Shown one piece after another: positions 43,700 to 53,496 of a stretch of 64,000 bases of DNA (positions are counted from its first letter, which is position 1; the number at the start of each line of letters is the position of its first letter). A program made the translations under genes and the position numbers. This DNA comes from an uncultured bacterium (lineage in GTDB: Bacteria; Armatimonadota; UBA5829): assembly GCA_938074205.1 (NCBI GenBank), contig CALJES010000003.1, forward strand, positions 248,001 through 312,000, in the 5' to 3' direction. The notes under the pieces are model-generated. The model did no database searches, was not told the origin of the DNA, and worked only from the letters and a program-made list of their open reading frames with translations.

Positions 43700-46600
43700 C
43701 TACAGTTGCGAAACTATCACCACATCATTGTTCGAGCGGGGTTTCAGAACCGGGTATATCACTGACCCGTTTAATTCAGTACCACTTATTCCTGTTACTG
43801 CTACTAGGCTGTTGAGAGAAGGAATCCCAACGCCGTAGGCCAGAACTTTTACTCCCTCACGTCCTCCGATTCCTGATCGCCGAGTTCCATCGTCTATCCA
43901 AAACTCGTTGGTACCGACCTCGATAACTCGACCCCAGGTCTTAACAAGTAATCCAACGTTGTTGGGGCCTATTGCGTCAACTACTCCAGGAATATTCGGT
44001 GGGATTGCTGTTCCGCCTATTGACTTGTTTGTCATCGCAAGAGGTTTTGGCGGTTGTGTCGAGCCGGTTACACTTACAACCGCGTTTTGGAGAACGCGCT
44101 CGCCAGACACGGTCGCGAGGTCTCCAACGACGTTTACCACACTTCCTACGGACACGTTTTGTGAGCCAATTACCTTCATTCCACAGGTTCGAGTTGAATC
44201 TTGCACATAGAGTCCTTCAGGAAATACCGCACTTACTATGACTCCACAGACTCCTGATGTGCGACCATCTGGCAGGTTCTTCAGTCGCGGTAGAGACTCT
44301 GCGGTAGTATGGAAGACGTAGTCTTCGGAAACGGACGAGTTCTTGGCTGGTGCTGTAGATATTACTCTAAAGTGATATGTGCTGGCTCTGCTGAGGCCAG
44401 TCAGGGTAATACTGTGGTCTTTCGTAAGCATTGGGTCGCTCTTCGTGTAGCCATAGGCTGATGTGGGCCCGTAATCCACCCGCGAGTCAGATGCGACGTC
44501 TGTTTTCCAAGATATTACAACTGTGCCGCAAGGCGATTCTACTACATCCGGCCCGCTGAGCCGCTGGATGGTGTTTTGAATACCGTACTTAACATCGTCG
44601 TAATAATAGTTGCCTGCCGTTGTTGAACTTAGACCTGAGCCCAAGACTATACAAGTGAACGGATACCAGGAGAAAGGCACATCTTCCGCTGCCACCTGAC
44701 CATCGACCGTCCACCTTGCAAGACCCTTGCCAGGGCTGATAGGGTTAGTGGTATCGCCGGTAACGTCTATTCTCATAGTGTGCCAACCGGCTGAGCGACT
44801 CTTATTAAGCGAGAACCAGTTCGGACCACCAAACGCAGCACGCCCGCTGTACTTACTGGTGTCGACCCCTGCGTTATAGCACCCAATAGCTAGTATCTGC
44901 TGTACAGTGCCCGAATGACCGCCCCCTGAGTAACTTTGCAGCATGCCATAGTGCCTCACATTTGTCGCCGCTGCGGGATCGTAAAACTTAAACTCGAGGA
45001 ATGTGCCGACCGATACCTGGGCTTGTCCCTCTGGTAAGTCGCGCACAGACGACATTGCACTGTTTGTTTCTTCCAAGGCATGAGTAGCGCTATAGTACTT
45101 AGCAGTGCTCCAAGTAAGTCCAGGCGCGACAAAGTCTGGCCAGACGTTCTCGAAAGCAGCTTGGCTGGTGTAACTCTCAAAGTTATCAAACCACAGAACG
45201 GTATCTCCAAGCGCGTATGTTCGACCAACTGCCGGTAAGCTCTTTGCGGATTCGTTATTTGACTGGTCAACTGCAGTAATCTGGTATATGTATGAAGAAC
45301 CAGGGGCTAATCCAGTGTCTGAGAACGATGTGGTTGTAGGTTCTCCTACTACAACACCATTACGGTAAACCCTGTACTTAGCAATGCTGAGGTTGTCCCA
45401 CGAAGCAGACCAGGAGACTTGAATACGGCTAACAGTTACACCTGTTGCCGTCACATTCCTCGGGGCTGAAGGTGGGGTCACATCCAACAGCGTCGTTACT
45501 TGAAGCGGCTCGCTTAGTGCCGACTCGTTTGAACTAGCATCTAATGCCGAAACCCTGTACGTGTATGTAGCTCCGGGAGCAAGACCGGTGTCCTGGTAGG
45601 TCGTGGTAGGAGCTTGCACAAACTGGATCTTTGCATTGTTTCGGTAGATGTTGTAGCCGGTGACTATCTCGTTGTCAGTCGATGGGTCCCACCTCAGATC
45701 TACATAGGTGGTGCCTACAGCGATAGCGGTTAGGTTCTGAGGAATTGTCGGCGGATCGTTGTCCGTCGTAGGTGTTACTGTGACTACTTTAGTAAGAGTG
45801 TCTCCGAACCACGTGACACCGTCGCGCACCATACGCCAATCAGTTACGTAGTCTCCCGGAGTTAGCGGAGCGGTCATAGTGAATGTGAACGTGTAAAAGC
45901 CGCCGGGCATCACCGTGCCGTTTATAAAATGCCTGGTAGCAGCAAATGGATCGCTGTCGCCTACAGCACCTAGTCGGAATTGATGTAACTCCGACCAAGC
46001 TACACCTCGGTTTCGGAATGTAATGCTGACGTTGACGGTTCTTCCGCGGGGTATTGTCGAGGGAATAGTGTCACTTACGTATTCGGCTGAGTAACCGTCA
46101 AATGATGGAGTAACGCCGAAGAATTGGCATATTCCCTTGTAAACCCCATACATACCTGCCGACGTAAAGAGGGGGTCTAGCAAGTACTTGCCGTCCAGGT
46201 CACAGCTGTCGTGAAACCCGAACTCTAACAGACAGGCTGGAGCATCTGGATAAGTGCACTCAGTGTAGGCGTAATCGCGTGGAGCGCAGTTGTTTCTACA
46301 CGGGAATGCGCCAAAGTAAGTGTCCACGGCCCAGTCGCAATTGTCAACGATGTTATCCGCCAAGATATACGACAGAGCACCGTTACCTCCTTGCTTTCCT
46401 GAATAATAGTAAATCTCAATTCCTGATGGGCAGCTGAGTCCGTAACAGTCGCCTCGATATCCATTGGTGTGGAGCGACACATAGATGTCGGCTCCATCGT
46501 AGTCAGACATTTCGCAGCTTACTCGTCTGCTTTCATCACTCTGATCGACTCCTGGAGTACCAGGTACGGCGCGCGTATAGGGAGCATAAACCGCAGGAGG

Positions 46601-47356
46601 ATACCCTTTGTCGTAGGCGTAAGGGCCTGGAGAAAGCTGCCACCAAGGTTTGCCGCCGAACGGAGAGTTACCGCGATTTTTGTTCATTTCGCGGGTATCG
46701 ATTACAGTGGCACCTTCCTGTTCCAGAAAGTACTTAAGCATGATCGCATGGTCGACGTTGTGAAAATCTTCATTGGATAATGGAGCGCAGTAGACAGGCC
46801 GATCGACGGTCCAGCTTGACCCATTCCACTTGTATCCGTGGCCTGCTCTAATACAGATCTTCTTTCCGCTGAGTCTTCCAGTACCTAGTAGTGGGCGAAA
46901 CTCTACCTTCGCGGGTGCTGCTGGGACTAGCGGCTCTCTTCTTAAGACAGAAATTGGATCCCCTTTGGCTAGCACCCTTGCTTCCAAACCAAACTGGCGC
47001 ATAGTCCATTTGAACTGAGTAAGAATGTCATCTATCGTTGTATCAGCCAGTTTCGTGCCTTCAGGAATACCAGTCAAGTCTATTACGACGTATTCACCAT
47101 CGAATCCAACAATTGTAGCACTCCAACCTTTCGGAATGGCAGTTGTGACGCCTTGTGCTTCTTCCTGGTGTGTGGGTCCTTGCAGAAGTAGCGACACTGC
47201 CGCGGCAGGGTCAGGCTGACCCGCCACAGTTCTTGCCGCCATGTACGTTTCGCCATTTCGGATCAATGCCACGCCTACAGTTTCAGCACGGCAGAAAAGG
47301 GTTGATGAAATGAGATTGAAACACAAGAGTATGGTCAGATAAACGCTGCGGTACAT
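43700..47356 (-). CDS. Secreted multidomain N-acetylmuramoyl-L-alanine amidase
   Basis: 1,218 residues. Signal peptide (1-24), GerMN domain (about 25-145, AAAVSLLLQGPTHQEE), amidase_3 domain (about 165-415): AGHGYKWNG, HNVDHAIMLKYFLEQEG, IYVSLHTNG and PACLLEFGFHDSCD supply the Zn and Glu residues. Many Cys in this domain suggest disulfides. Then an NBR1-like Ig domain (about 425-535), two fibronectin III domains (about 540-725), a jelly-roll-like domain, a purple-phosphatase-type Fn3-like domain (about 935-1020) and a C-terminal OB-like domain starting NLPDGRTSG. The last matches the N-terminal domain of the FG-GAP protein at 9.5 kb. It probably trims peptidoglycan while bound to surface polymers. 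Confidence 0.88.
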   Translation of the reverse strand: MYRSVYLTILLCFNLISSTLFCRAETVGVALIRNGETYMAARTVAGQPDPAAAVSLLLQGPTHQEEAQGVTTAIPKGWSATIVGFDGEYVVIDLTGIPEGTKLADTTIDDILTQFKWTMRQFGLEARVLAKGDPISVLRREPLVPAAPAKVEFRPLLGTGRLSGKKICIRAGHGYKWNGSSWTVDRPVYCAPLSNEDFHNVDHAIMLKYFLEQEGATVIDTREMNKNRGNSPFGGKPWWQLSPGPYAYDKGYPPAVYAPYTRAVPGTPGVDQSDESRRVSCEMSDYDGADIYVSLHTNGYRGDCYGLSCPSGIEIYYYSGKQGGNGALSYILADNIVDNCDWAVDTYFGAFPCRNNCAPRDYAYTECTYPDAPACLLEFGFHDSCDLDGKYLLDPLFTSAGMYGVYKGICQFFGVTPSFDGYSAEYVSDTIPSTIPRGRTVNVSITFRNRGVAWSELHQFRLGAVGDSDPFAATRHFINGTVMPGGFYTFTFTMTAPLTPGDYVTDWRMVRDGVTWFGDTLTKVVTVTPTTDNDPPTIPQNLTAIAVGTTYVDLRWDPSTDNEIVTGYNIYRNNAKIQFVQAPTTTYQDTGLAPGATYTYRVSALDASSNESALSEPLQVTTLLDVTPPSAPRNVTATGVTVSRIQVSWSASWDNLSIAKYRVYRNGVVVGEPTTTSFSDTGLAPGSSYIYQITAVDQSNNESAKSLPAVGRTYALGDTVLWFDNFESYTSQAAFENVWPDFVAPGLTWSTAKYYSATHALEETNSAMSSVRDLPEGQAQVSVGTFLEFKFYDPAAATNVRHYGMLQSYSGGGHSGTVQQILAIGCYNAGVDTSKYSGRAAFGGPNWFSLNKSRSAGWHTMRIDVTGDTTNPISPGKGLARWTVDGQVAAEDVPFSWYPFTCIVLGSGLSSTTAGNYYYDDVKYGIQNTIQRLSGPDVVESPCGTVVISWKTDVASDSRVDYGPTSAYGYTKSDPMLTKDHSITLTGLSRASTYHFRVISTAPAKNSSVSEDYVFHTTAESLPRLKNLPDGRTSGVCGVIVSAVFPEGLYVQDSTRTCGMKVIGSQNVSVGSVVNVVGDLATVSGERVLQNAVVSVTGSTQPPKPLAMTNKSIGGTAIPPNIPGVVDAIGPNNVGLLVKTWGRVIEVGTNEFWIDDGTRRSGIGGREGVKVLAYGVGIPSLNSLVAVTGISGTELNGSVIYPVLKPRSNNDVVIVSQL

Positions 47357-47667
47357 AGTCTACAAATCCTCCCTCTGGAAATGTTCCGTAGTTGGTTTCG
47401 TTTTTTGATATCCTTCGAACACGGCCGACCTGTGCAGCTGAAGAATTGCACGCGGGCTAACTTCCAATTCGGAGTCTAGCACCACATCAGGGCAATGTCA
47501 AGGCGTCGGGTGCCGCAGCGTTGGTGATCTTGCAGGCTTGTCAGTGCGAAGGATTTTTAGGCGGAAGAAATGAAGTATAGTTTTGGTCTGTTTCACCAGA
47601 TGCTGAGAAACGTTTTGGGGCAGCTATGCGCTCGTTAGTCTTATTTTAGCCAAGGAGAATCGTTCGA
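47357..47667. other. Divergent intergenic region, nothing identified
   Basis: About 310 bases between the amidase start and leuB. It contains the amidase ribosome site (GGGAGG, 47370s) and an AAGGAG before leuB. No clear promoter hexamers, terminator or frame. Confidence 0.4.
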
Positions 47668-48726
47668 ATGTACAAAATTGCAGTGATACCAGGCGACGGC
47701 ACCGGACCTGAGGTTGTTAGAGAAGGCCTCAAGGTTCTAAAAACTGTCAGCGAGAAAGTTGGATTCGACTACGAAACGCAAGTCTTCGACTGGGGTGGAG
47801 ATAGGTACCTACGTACAGGTGAAGTTCTTCCAGAAGGAGCGATAGATGAACTAAAAAAGTTTGATGCCATATATCTTGGGGCTATAGGTCATCCTGATGT
47901 AAAGCCGGGTATTCTGGAAAAGGGGATCTTACTGGCAATCCGATTTGGTTTGGATCAATACATCAATCTCCGCCCGGTGAAACTCTATCCAGGCGTGGAG
48001 ACACCTCTCAAGAATAAGGGTCCTGAAGATATCGACTACGTTGTCGTAAGGGAGAATACAGAGGGATTGTACGCTGGGGCGGGAGGCGTGCTAAAAAAAG
48101 GCACGCCTGACGAAGTGGCGGTCCAGGAATCAATCAACACCCGTAAGGGTGTCGAAAGATGCATTCGCTACGCCTTTGAGTATTGCAGAAAGCGCAACCG
48201 CAAGAAGAAATTGACGCTCGTAGGAAAAACGAACGTTCTCACCTACGCATTCGACCTCTGGGAGCGGACTTTCTACGAGGTTGCTGAGGAATATCCCGAC
48301 ATACAGACCGACTATGCCCACGTCGACGCTACGACAATGTGGATGATCAAAAACCCTGAGTGGTTCGATGTGATAGTCACGGACAATATGTTCGGTGACA
48401 TCATTACAGATCTGGGTGCGATGACGCAAGGCGGAATGGGCATTGCAGCTGGCGGCAATATCAATCCGCAAGGCGTATCGATGTTCGAGCCCATTGGCGG
48501 TTCAGCTCCTAAGTACACCGGAAAAAACGTCATCAACCCGCTCGCAGCTATTGGCGCACTGCAGATGATGCTGGAGAACCTCGGTGAGGAAAAAGCGGCG
48601 GAACTTGTTGACAAAGCAATAGCCTTTGTCACTAGCACAAAGCTAAAGAGCCTCAGCGCTGGGAAAATGGGGTACACTACTAGCGAGGTAGGGGATATGG
48701 TGGCCCAGTTTGTCGCTGATGCATAG
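47668..48726 (+). CDS. leuB: 3-isopropylmalate dehydrogenase-type enzyme
   Basis: 352 residues. IPGDGTGPEVVREGLKVL at the N-terminus, YINLRPVKLYPGVETPL near 105 (substrate-binding Arg), VVRENTEGLYAGAGG near 130, and a metal site in DNMFGDIITDLGAM near 248. This branch of the isocitrate/isopropylmalate family with GHPDVKPGILEKG is normally annotated LeuB; tartrate or isocitrate activity is the alternative. Oxidises isopropylmalate in leucine synthesis. It is outside the ilv operon in this window. Confidence 0.85.
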   Translation: MYKIAVIPGDGTGPEVVREGLKVLKTVSEKVGFDYETQVFDWGGDRYLRTGEVLPEGAIDELKKFDAIYLGAIGHPDVKPGILEKGILLAIRFGLDQYINLRPVKLYPGVETPLKNKGPEDIDYVVVRENTEGLYAGAGGVLKKGTPDEVAVQESINTRKGVERCIRYAFEYCRKRNRKKKLTLVGKTNVLTYAFDLWERTFYEVAEEYPDIQTDYAHVDATTMWMIKNPEWFDVIVTDNMFGDIITDLGAMTQGGMGIAAGGNINPQGVSMFEPIGGSAPKYTGKNVINPLAAIGALQMMLENLGEEKAAELVDKAIAFVTSTKLKSLSAGKMGYTTSEVGDMVAQFVADA

Positions 48727-48930
48727 CGTGTATGCGCGTTAGGTCCTACACTTTTGCCTAGGACGTGCTAGTTTATGTAATATAATCTTTTGTCAACACG
48801 ATGCTTATTAGCCGCCCACCGCGGACGATCTATATTTGCTTTCCGTAACAGTTGCAGCTTCGATGGTTTAACAACGTTTGGTGTGATGGTAAAATAAAGT
48901 AGCTTATCATTTAACTAGGTTAGAATTGCT

Positions 48931-49500
48931 TTGAGTACGCGAGTGCATAAGAAGTGTTCAGCAGCCTACGTGGAGTTGATAGCGGATGTCTTTTCAGACG
49001 TCGTTCGCAGAGCAACTGCTGCGGCGATATGCTGTGACGAGGTCAAAGGAGACATAACACCTTCGCTAATGCAGTGCATGGAGTATGTTTACTCACAAGG
49101 TGAATCCTCAATAGGACAGATAGCGACAGGATTGGGTATAAGCGTACCCGGAGCTAGCCAACTCGTAGATCGGCTAGTTAGGAAGGGGCTGCTGATTCGC
49201 TCGGAAAGCGATACCGACAGACGGAAGACGCGAGTAACTTTGACGGTGCGGGGGATAAAACAGGTTCGCGAGACACGGCAACGAAGGGCGAAATGGTTTT
49301 CGTCAATACTTGAGTCCATGCCAGAAGAGCATAAGGAATGGTTCATAGTGGCGCTTGAAAGCTTTGTTCGTACAGCGGTGAGAGACGACAACGCTTTTGA
49401 CTCACCATGCATAAAATGCCCTGCAGAGCGCACTTCAGAATGTGATACGGGGCCACGTTACGGTCGTAAGGTTATGCAAGAACAGGAGTTACCAAAATGA
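48931..49500 (+). CDS. MarR-type regulator with C-terminal Cys cluster
   Basis: 189 residues. Helix-turn-helix and wing: IGQIATGLGISVPGASQLVDRLVRKGLL (about 62-90) and SDTDRRKTRVTLT, as in MarR. The C-terminal tail has Cys at 160, 163 and 171 (CIKCPAERTSEC), unusual for MarR. TTG start at 48931 has at best AGGT 10 bases upstream. The stop overlaps iscU by ATGA (49497-49500), so translation is coupled. Candidate Fe-S or redox sensor for the assembly genes downstream; that is inference. Confidence 0.82.
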   Translation: MSTRVHKKCSAAYVELIADVFSDVVRRATAAAICCDEVKGDITPSLMQCMEYVYSQGESSIGQIATGLGISVPGASQLVDRLVRKGLLIRSESDTDRRKTRVTLTVRGIKQVRETRQRRAKWFSSILESMPEEHKEWFIVALESFVRTAVRDDNAFDSPCIKCPAERTSECDTGPRYGRKVMQEQELPK

Positions 49501-49934
49501 CTAACGGGTACAGCAACAAAGTGATGGAGCATTTCGCCAATCCTAGAAACGTTGGTGAGATACCCGATGCAGATGGAGTGGGCAAGGTTGGCAATCCCGT
49601 ATGCGGAGATATAATGAATATGTACATCAAGGTCAAGGACGGTATAATAACTGACGCCAAGTTCAAGACTTTCGGGTGCGGTGCGGCTATTGCCACGTCT
49701 AGCATGGCTACGGAAATGATAAAGGGCAAGACGATTGAGGAAGCCTTGAAACTCACAAATGAGGCCGTAGCTGAAGCGTTAGGAGGGCTGCCGAAAGTTA
49801 AGATGCACTGTTCCGTTTTGGCTGAGCAAGCTGTGCGAGGCGCTATAGATGATTACCTTCGCAAGACGACCGGTAAAGGTCTTGAGCTGAAATCTAACGA
49901 TGATTTACACGAACACGAGATGGCGGAAGCATAA
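49497..49934 (+). CDS. iscU: IscU/NifU-like Fe-S cluster scaffold
   Basis: 145 residues. YSNKVMEHFANPRNVGEI at the N-terminus, the three cluster ligands in NPVCGD, FGCGAA and KMHCSVLAEQ, and an acidic/His tail. It builds Fe-S clusters with sulfur from a cysteine desulfurase; none is present next to it, which is unusual. ATGA overlap with the MarR gene, and Nfu follows 38 bases later. The absence of IscS suggests an unlinked desulfurase or SUF system. Confidence 0.95.
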   Translation: MTNGYSNKVMEHFANPRNVGEIPDADGVGKVGNPVCGDIMNMYIKVKDGIITDAKFKTFGCGAAIATSSMATEMIKGKTIEEALKLTNEAVAEALGGLPKVKMHCSVLAEQAVRGAIDDYLRKTTGKGLELKSNDDLHEHEMAEA

Positions 49935-49972
49935 ATCTTCCGATCACAACATCCAAGAAAGGAGTAATTGAG

Positions 49973-50221
49973 TTGACAAACCAGGAACAAACCAGCCTTC
50001 GCGAACGAGTCCAGGCTGCGCTGCAGACTATCCGACCCCACCTTCAGGCTGACGGTGGAGATGTTGAACTGGTGGATGTGCAAGACGGCGTTGCCAAAGT
50101 GCGGCTGAAAGGTGCGTGCCACGGGTGTCCGATGGCTGTTATGACTCTCCAGATGGGTATCGAGAGAGTTTTGCGCAAGGAAGTGCCGGAGATCCAACGC
50201 GTAGAAAACATCGCTGACTAG
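49973..50221 (+). CDS. nfuA: Nfu-type Fe-S carrier protein
   Basis: 82 residues. One NifU C-terminal domain: IRPHLQADGGDVELVDVQDG and ACHGCPMAVMTLQMGIE with the C-x2-C cluster site. TTG start at 49973 with AAAGGAG 8 bases upstream. Transfers clusters to apo-enzymes, possibly including the 4Fe-4S reductase next door. Lacks the A-type N-domain of the E. coli NfuA. Confidence 0.92.
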   Translation: MTNQEQTSLRERVQAALQTIRPHLQADGGDVELVDVQDGVAKVRLKGACHGCPMAVMTLQMGIERVLRKEVPEIQRVENIAD

Positions 50222-50235
50222 CAAGAAACAGCAAG

Positions 50236-51336
50236 TCAGTGCGAACCCAGTTCTCGCACCACTTCCTTGAGTTGTTCTCGAATGGGAATGTTTTGCGGGC
50301 ACTTTGGTTCGCACTGACCGCATTGAATGCAGTCCTCAGCTCTTTTTCCTCTGTTTGGTCGGTCCGGATTACTCATGCTCTGGTACACCCGACGAGCATA
50401 ATCGGTAAGTCCATAGAGCCTGTGCAGATTCATGATTCGGAAGTTCTCGGGTATATTTACCCCATATGGACAGGGCATGCAATACCTACAGCCCGTGCAG
50501 TACAAATCCGAAAGCTTTTGGAGTTCAGAGAGTGCACCCTCGATCGCTCTCTTTTCCTCAAGACTCAGAGCTTCTTGCCGACTCGCTACGGCTACGTTCT
50601 CTTCCACCATATCGATGGTGTTCATTCCAGACAAAGCGCAGGTAACGCTCGGATTGGCTAGCACAAATCGCAGGGCTATCTCTGCGGTGCTGGCAACAGG
50701 TGTATGGATCATCTTCCTAATCTTTTCTGAAGGAGCAGCGAGTCTTCCACCTCCAACAGGACCCATAATCACTACGCCCATACCACACGCATTAGCATGA
50801 GCTATGGCAAGCTCGTTCTTGCGGTCCAGCAGATTATACTGGACCGTCATCCCTTCAAACTCCCCTGTGTCTATGAGTTTGATAATGTTTTCGGGCGTGT
50901 CATGTGAGGAAAAACATACGTGCTTAATGAGACCTTGATCCTGGGCCTTACGCACGGCCTTCATGCCGGCCGCTTTCAATAGGAATTCCTCGTAGTTTTG
51001 CCACCTGATAGAGTGTACGACTTGGTAGAAATCGATGCACTCAACCTCGAGAGTCTTTAAGGAAGCTTCCAATCTGCGCCACCAGCCGTCCACTGTGTTG
51101 TCGGACAACGGATTTTTCGTGGAAACGTAAATTTTATCTCTCCATCCTTTGAGGGCTCTTCCGCAGATCCGTTCACTCTCGCCATAGCCCGGAGCTGTGT
51201 CGATATAGTTGACACCAAGTTCGAAGGCTCTGTGAATCACTTTCACAGCATACTCTTCGTCCACAGGCAGTCTCATCGCCCCGAATCCTAGTGCGGAAAG
51301 CTTGATTCCAGTTCTTCCGAACTCTCGATATTGCAC
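50236..51336 (-). CDS. Aldo/keto reductase with C-terminal 4Fe-4S domain
   Basis: 366 residues. The N-terminal AKR barrel has NYIDTAPGYGESE near 48 (catalytic Tyr) and the typical lysine and His in IYVSTKNPLSDN and FYQVVHSI. The C-terminus carries CTGCRYCMPCPYGVNIP and CIQCGQCEPKCPQNIPI, two ferredoxin-like cysteine sets. GTG start at 51336 has GGAGG 9 bases upstream; the longer frame to 51429 is not conserved. It reduces a sugar aldehyde with NAD(P)H or takes electrons through Fe-S. The Fe-S assembly genes are convergent with it. Confidence 0.9.
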   Translation of the reverse strand: MQYREFGRTGIKLSALGFGAMRLPVDEEYAVKVIHRAFELGVNYIDTAPGYGESERICGRALKGWRDKIYVSTKNPLSDNTVDGWWRRLEASLKTLEVECIDFYQVVHSIRWQNYEEFLLKAAGMKAVRKAQDQGLIKHVCFSSHDTPENIIKLIDTGEFEGMTVQYNLLDRKNELAIAHANACGMGVVIMGPVGGGRLAAPSEKIRKMIHTPVASTAEIALRFVLANPSVTCALSGMNTIDMVEENVAVASRQEALSLEEKRAIEGALSELQKLSDLYCTGCRYCMPCPYGVNIPENFRIMNLHRLYGLTDYARRVYQSMSNPDRPNRGKRAEDCIQCGQCEPKCPQNIPIREQLKEVVRELGSH

Positions 51337-51584
51337 CCGTGCAAACCTCCTTATTTGTGTGCAATAAAAAGACCGCCAACCCACTGGGGGCAGAATCGAC
51401 GCTATCATATTCTGGGAAAGACAACACATTCGATACCTATCTCAGATACTTGCTGAATACCAGACAGCTACTTCAAATTTTGTCGTCGGCAACAGCTCAG
51501 ATTGATCTTCGTCATTCTTGGCAAGGATTAAGGGGAAGACGCTATTCTCACGCAATTCTGCCCTTCTACGCGGGGCGTGGCCTG

Positions 51585-52490
51585 TTACTTCCGCAAGTCC
51601 CGCTTGTATGTTCGGCCTATTGTGTCGGCGTTTGATTCGAGCCATCTTGACAACGATGTGGAGCAGGTTGGCTCATCCGCGGATACCAACAGGTTTGCGT
51701 AAAGAGCGGCAACCTCATCGCGTGTCAAGATTACATCCCTGAGCAATGCTCCTATCACTTTCGTCGCCCACAAGGCCAAAGCCACAGGCGAATGGAGTAT
51801 TATAGTCCGACTGCTCACTGCCCGCTTAATGATCGTGATAAGTTCATTGAGTGTTAGCACTTCAGGACCAACAGCGTCCATCACAACGTTGTCTGTTTCG
51901 GAAGCAAATCGTATCGCGAGGTCAGCTAGATCTTCCACATAGACAGGTTGGACTCTGCAATTTCCAGATCCAGGTACCACGAAGATCGGCATGCGTCGAA
52001 GGAACCACGCCAAATTGTTGATCAGGACGCTACCTTCTCCGAAAATCATAGCTGGTCTAAGAATAGCGTAGCTGATTCTCGACGTTTGAATGATATTTTC
52101 AACTTCTGCCTTGCCCCTGTAGTAGGGGAATGGCGAATGAGGTGAGGGATTGAGTATACTGATATGCACAATACGCTCAACTCCTGCAGCCTTTGCAGCC
52201 TCTGTAAGCGATTTCGAGTTTTGAACAGCCTTCTCAAATGTGGAAGTGCCGTATTCAAACCGGATCCAGTAAGTGTTGAAAAGAGTTTGCACACCGCGCA
52301 GATTCTCGACAAGTCGATCTGGGTGTTCGAAGTCATAGGAAACAGATCGAACATTGATGTCCGTAGTTCTTATGCTTTCTGGATGATTGGTTATGTTGAT
52401 GACCTCGCAGCCTGATTCTATCAGGCGTCTGGCTATGCATCTACCGGTAAAACCCCATGCACCTGTAACTGCAAAAAGTCTGCTGCTCAA
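51585..52490 (-). CDS. NAD(P)-binding epimerase/NmrA-like protein
   Basis: 301 residues. A Rossmann N-terminus (FAVTGAWGFTGRCIARRLIE) is followed by VSILNPSPHSPFPYYRGKAEVE (Y-x3-K core) near 135, as in extended SDRs. It resembles NmrA/NDUFA9-like epimerase relatives rather than a clear UDP-sugar epimerase. TTG start at 52490, GAGGAG 6 to 7 bases upstream. It sits between the reductase and the aldolase. Confidence 0.85.
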   Translation of the reverse strand: MSSRLFAVTGAWGFTGRCIARRLIESGCEVINITNHPESIRTTDINVRSVSYDFEHPDRLVENLRGVQTLFNTYWIRFEYGTSTFEKAVQNSKSLTEAAKAAGVERIVHISILNPSPHSPFPYYRGKAEVENIIQTSRISYAILRPAMIFGEGSVLINNLAWFLRRMPIFVVPGSGNCRVQPVYVEDLADLAIRFASETDNVVMDAVGPEVLTLNELITIIKRAVSSRTIILHSPVALALWATKVIGALLRDVILTRDEVAALYANLLVSADEPTCSTSLSRWLESNADTIGRTYKRDLRK

Positions 52491-52554
52491 CTAGCACTCC
52501 TCAAGTTTACAAAAAACGGTTTCTTCTCACTAGCAGGCCAAAATGCGAATGTTC

Positions 52555-53484
52555 TCATTCGTATACGACAAGTCGTTCCAGTCGCGAAACGGATCCTTTA
52601 ATGCTGTATCTATTCACAATTATGTCGCTGACAGTGTCAAAGACTACCTTCTGCCCTTCCTGTACAGTTCCTCCCTCAGCGATTATGCGGTCGTACGGCT
52701 GTCGAATGTCGGTGGCAATGTTGATCTTGGCGATTCCGTTGGCAATAGCTTCTCTCACGTACTCCAGACGGATCCCAGATCCTCCATGCAAGACCAGAGG
52801 CACGCCAGTCGCGTCGCGCAATTGCCGAATTCGCTCTATGTCAAGTCTCGCCTCTACTTTAGCCTGGTTTTTTGTCGCTCCCGCAATTGCACCGTGAACA
52901 GAACCTACGGACACCGACAGCCAATCGACATTGGTGCGCCTCACGAATTCCCGCGCTTGTTCGGGATCTGTAAACCCCGCTTTTGACTCGAACAGTTCTT
53001 CATAGGGAGGCAACGGACCTGCTTCGTGACCAAGGACGGACCCGAGTTCTGCTTCAACCAGTACACCCTCAGCATGTGCCATACGCACGACTTCTGCGGT
53101 TACCGCCACATTATCCTCGAACGGCAGTCTCGAAGCGTCAATCATCACGGAATCATATCCGCTTCGGATGCCTTCTTCTATTAAAGGGTGCCAGTCGACC
53201 TCAAGCCCATCTTCGTCGATAACCGGGATGTGGTCTAGATGCAGTGCCGTGATCCTCAGATTTGCGTGCTTTCGATACTCCTCTGCTGCAGCACTTATGC
53301 TTGGTACCTCGAATTTTCGAAGCTCGATTCGAGATACCTCGACCATGCCCAGCGTATTATGTGCAATCAGCGCTTCGCAGATTGGTTTAATCAGCGGGAG
53401 GTAGAACACGTTGAACGCAGGTATTACGATACCGTTATTCGCCGCAGCACGTACCAGTCGTGCCAATCTATCGGATCGTTTCAC
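52555..53484 (-). CDS. Class II fructose/tagatose-bisphosphate aldolase-like enzyme
   Basis: 309 residues. Zinc ligands in LHLDHIP (near 82), VGSVHGAIAG and VLHGGSGI (near 231), and AINIATD-type phosphate loop KINIATDIRQPY (near 258). It splits ketose-1,6-bisphosphates to triose phosphates. GTG start at 53484 with GAGGAG 7 bases upstream. It follows the sulfatase by 12 bases, so it likely acts on a sugar from the desulfated polymer. The exact bisphosphate is unknown. Confidence 0.9.
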   Translation of the reverse strand: MKRSDRLARLVRAAANNGIVIPAFNVFYLPLIKPICEALIAHNTLGMVEVSRIELRKFEVPSISAAAEEYRKHANLRITALHLDHIPVIDEDGLEVDWHPLIEEGIRSGYDSVMIDASRLPFEDNVAVTAEVVRMAHAEGVLVEAELGSVLGHEAGPLPPYEELFESKAGFTDPEQAREFVRRTNVDWLSVSVGSVHGAIAGATKNQAKVEARLDIERIRQLRDATGVPLVLHGGSGIRLEYVREAIANGIAKINIATDIRQPYDRIIAEGGTVQEGQKVVFDTVSDIIVNRYSIKGSVSRLERLVVYE

Positions 53485-53496
53485 TTACTCACTCCT

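Noticed and set aside
48746-48775. Possible terminator after leuB
   Set aside because: A GTCCTA/TAGGAC stem exists but no T-run follows, so a terminator is not supported.
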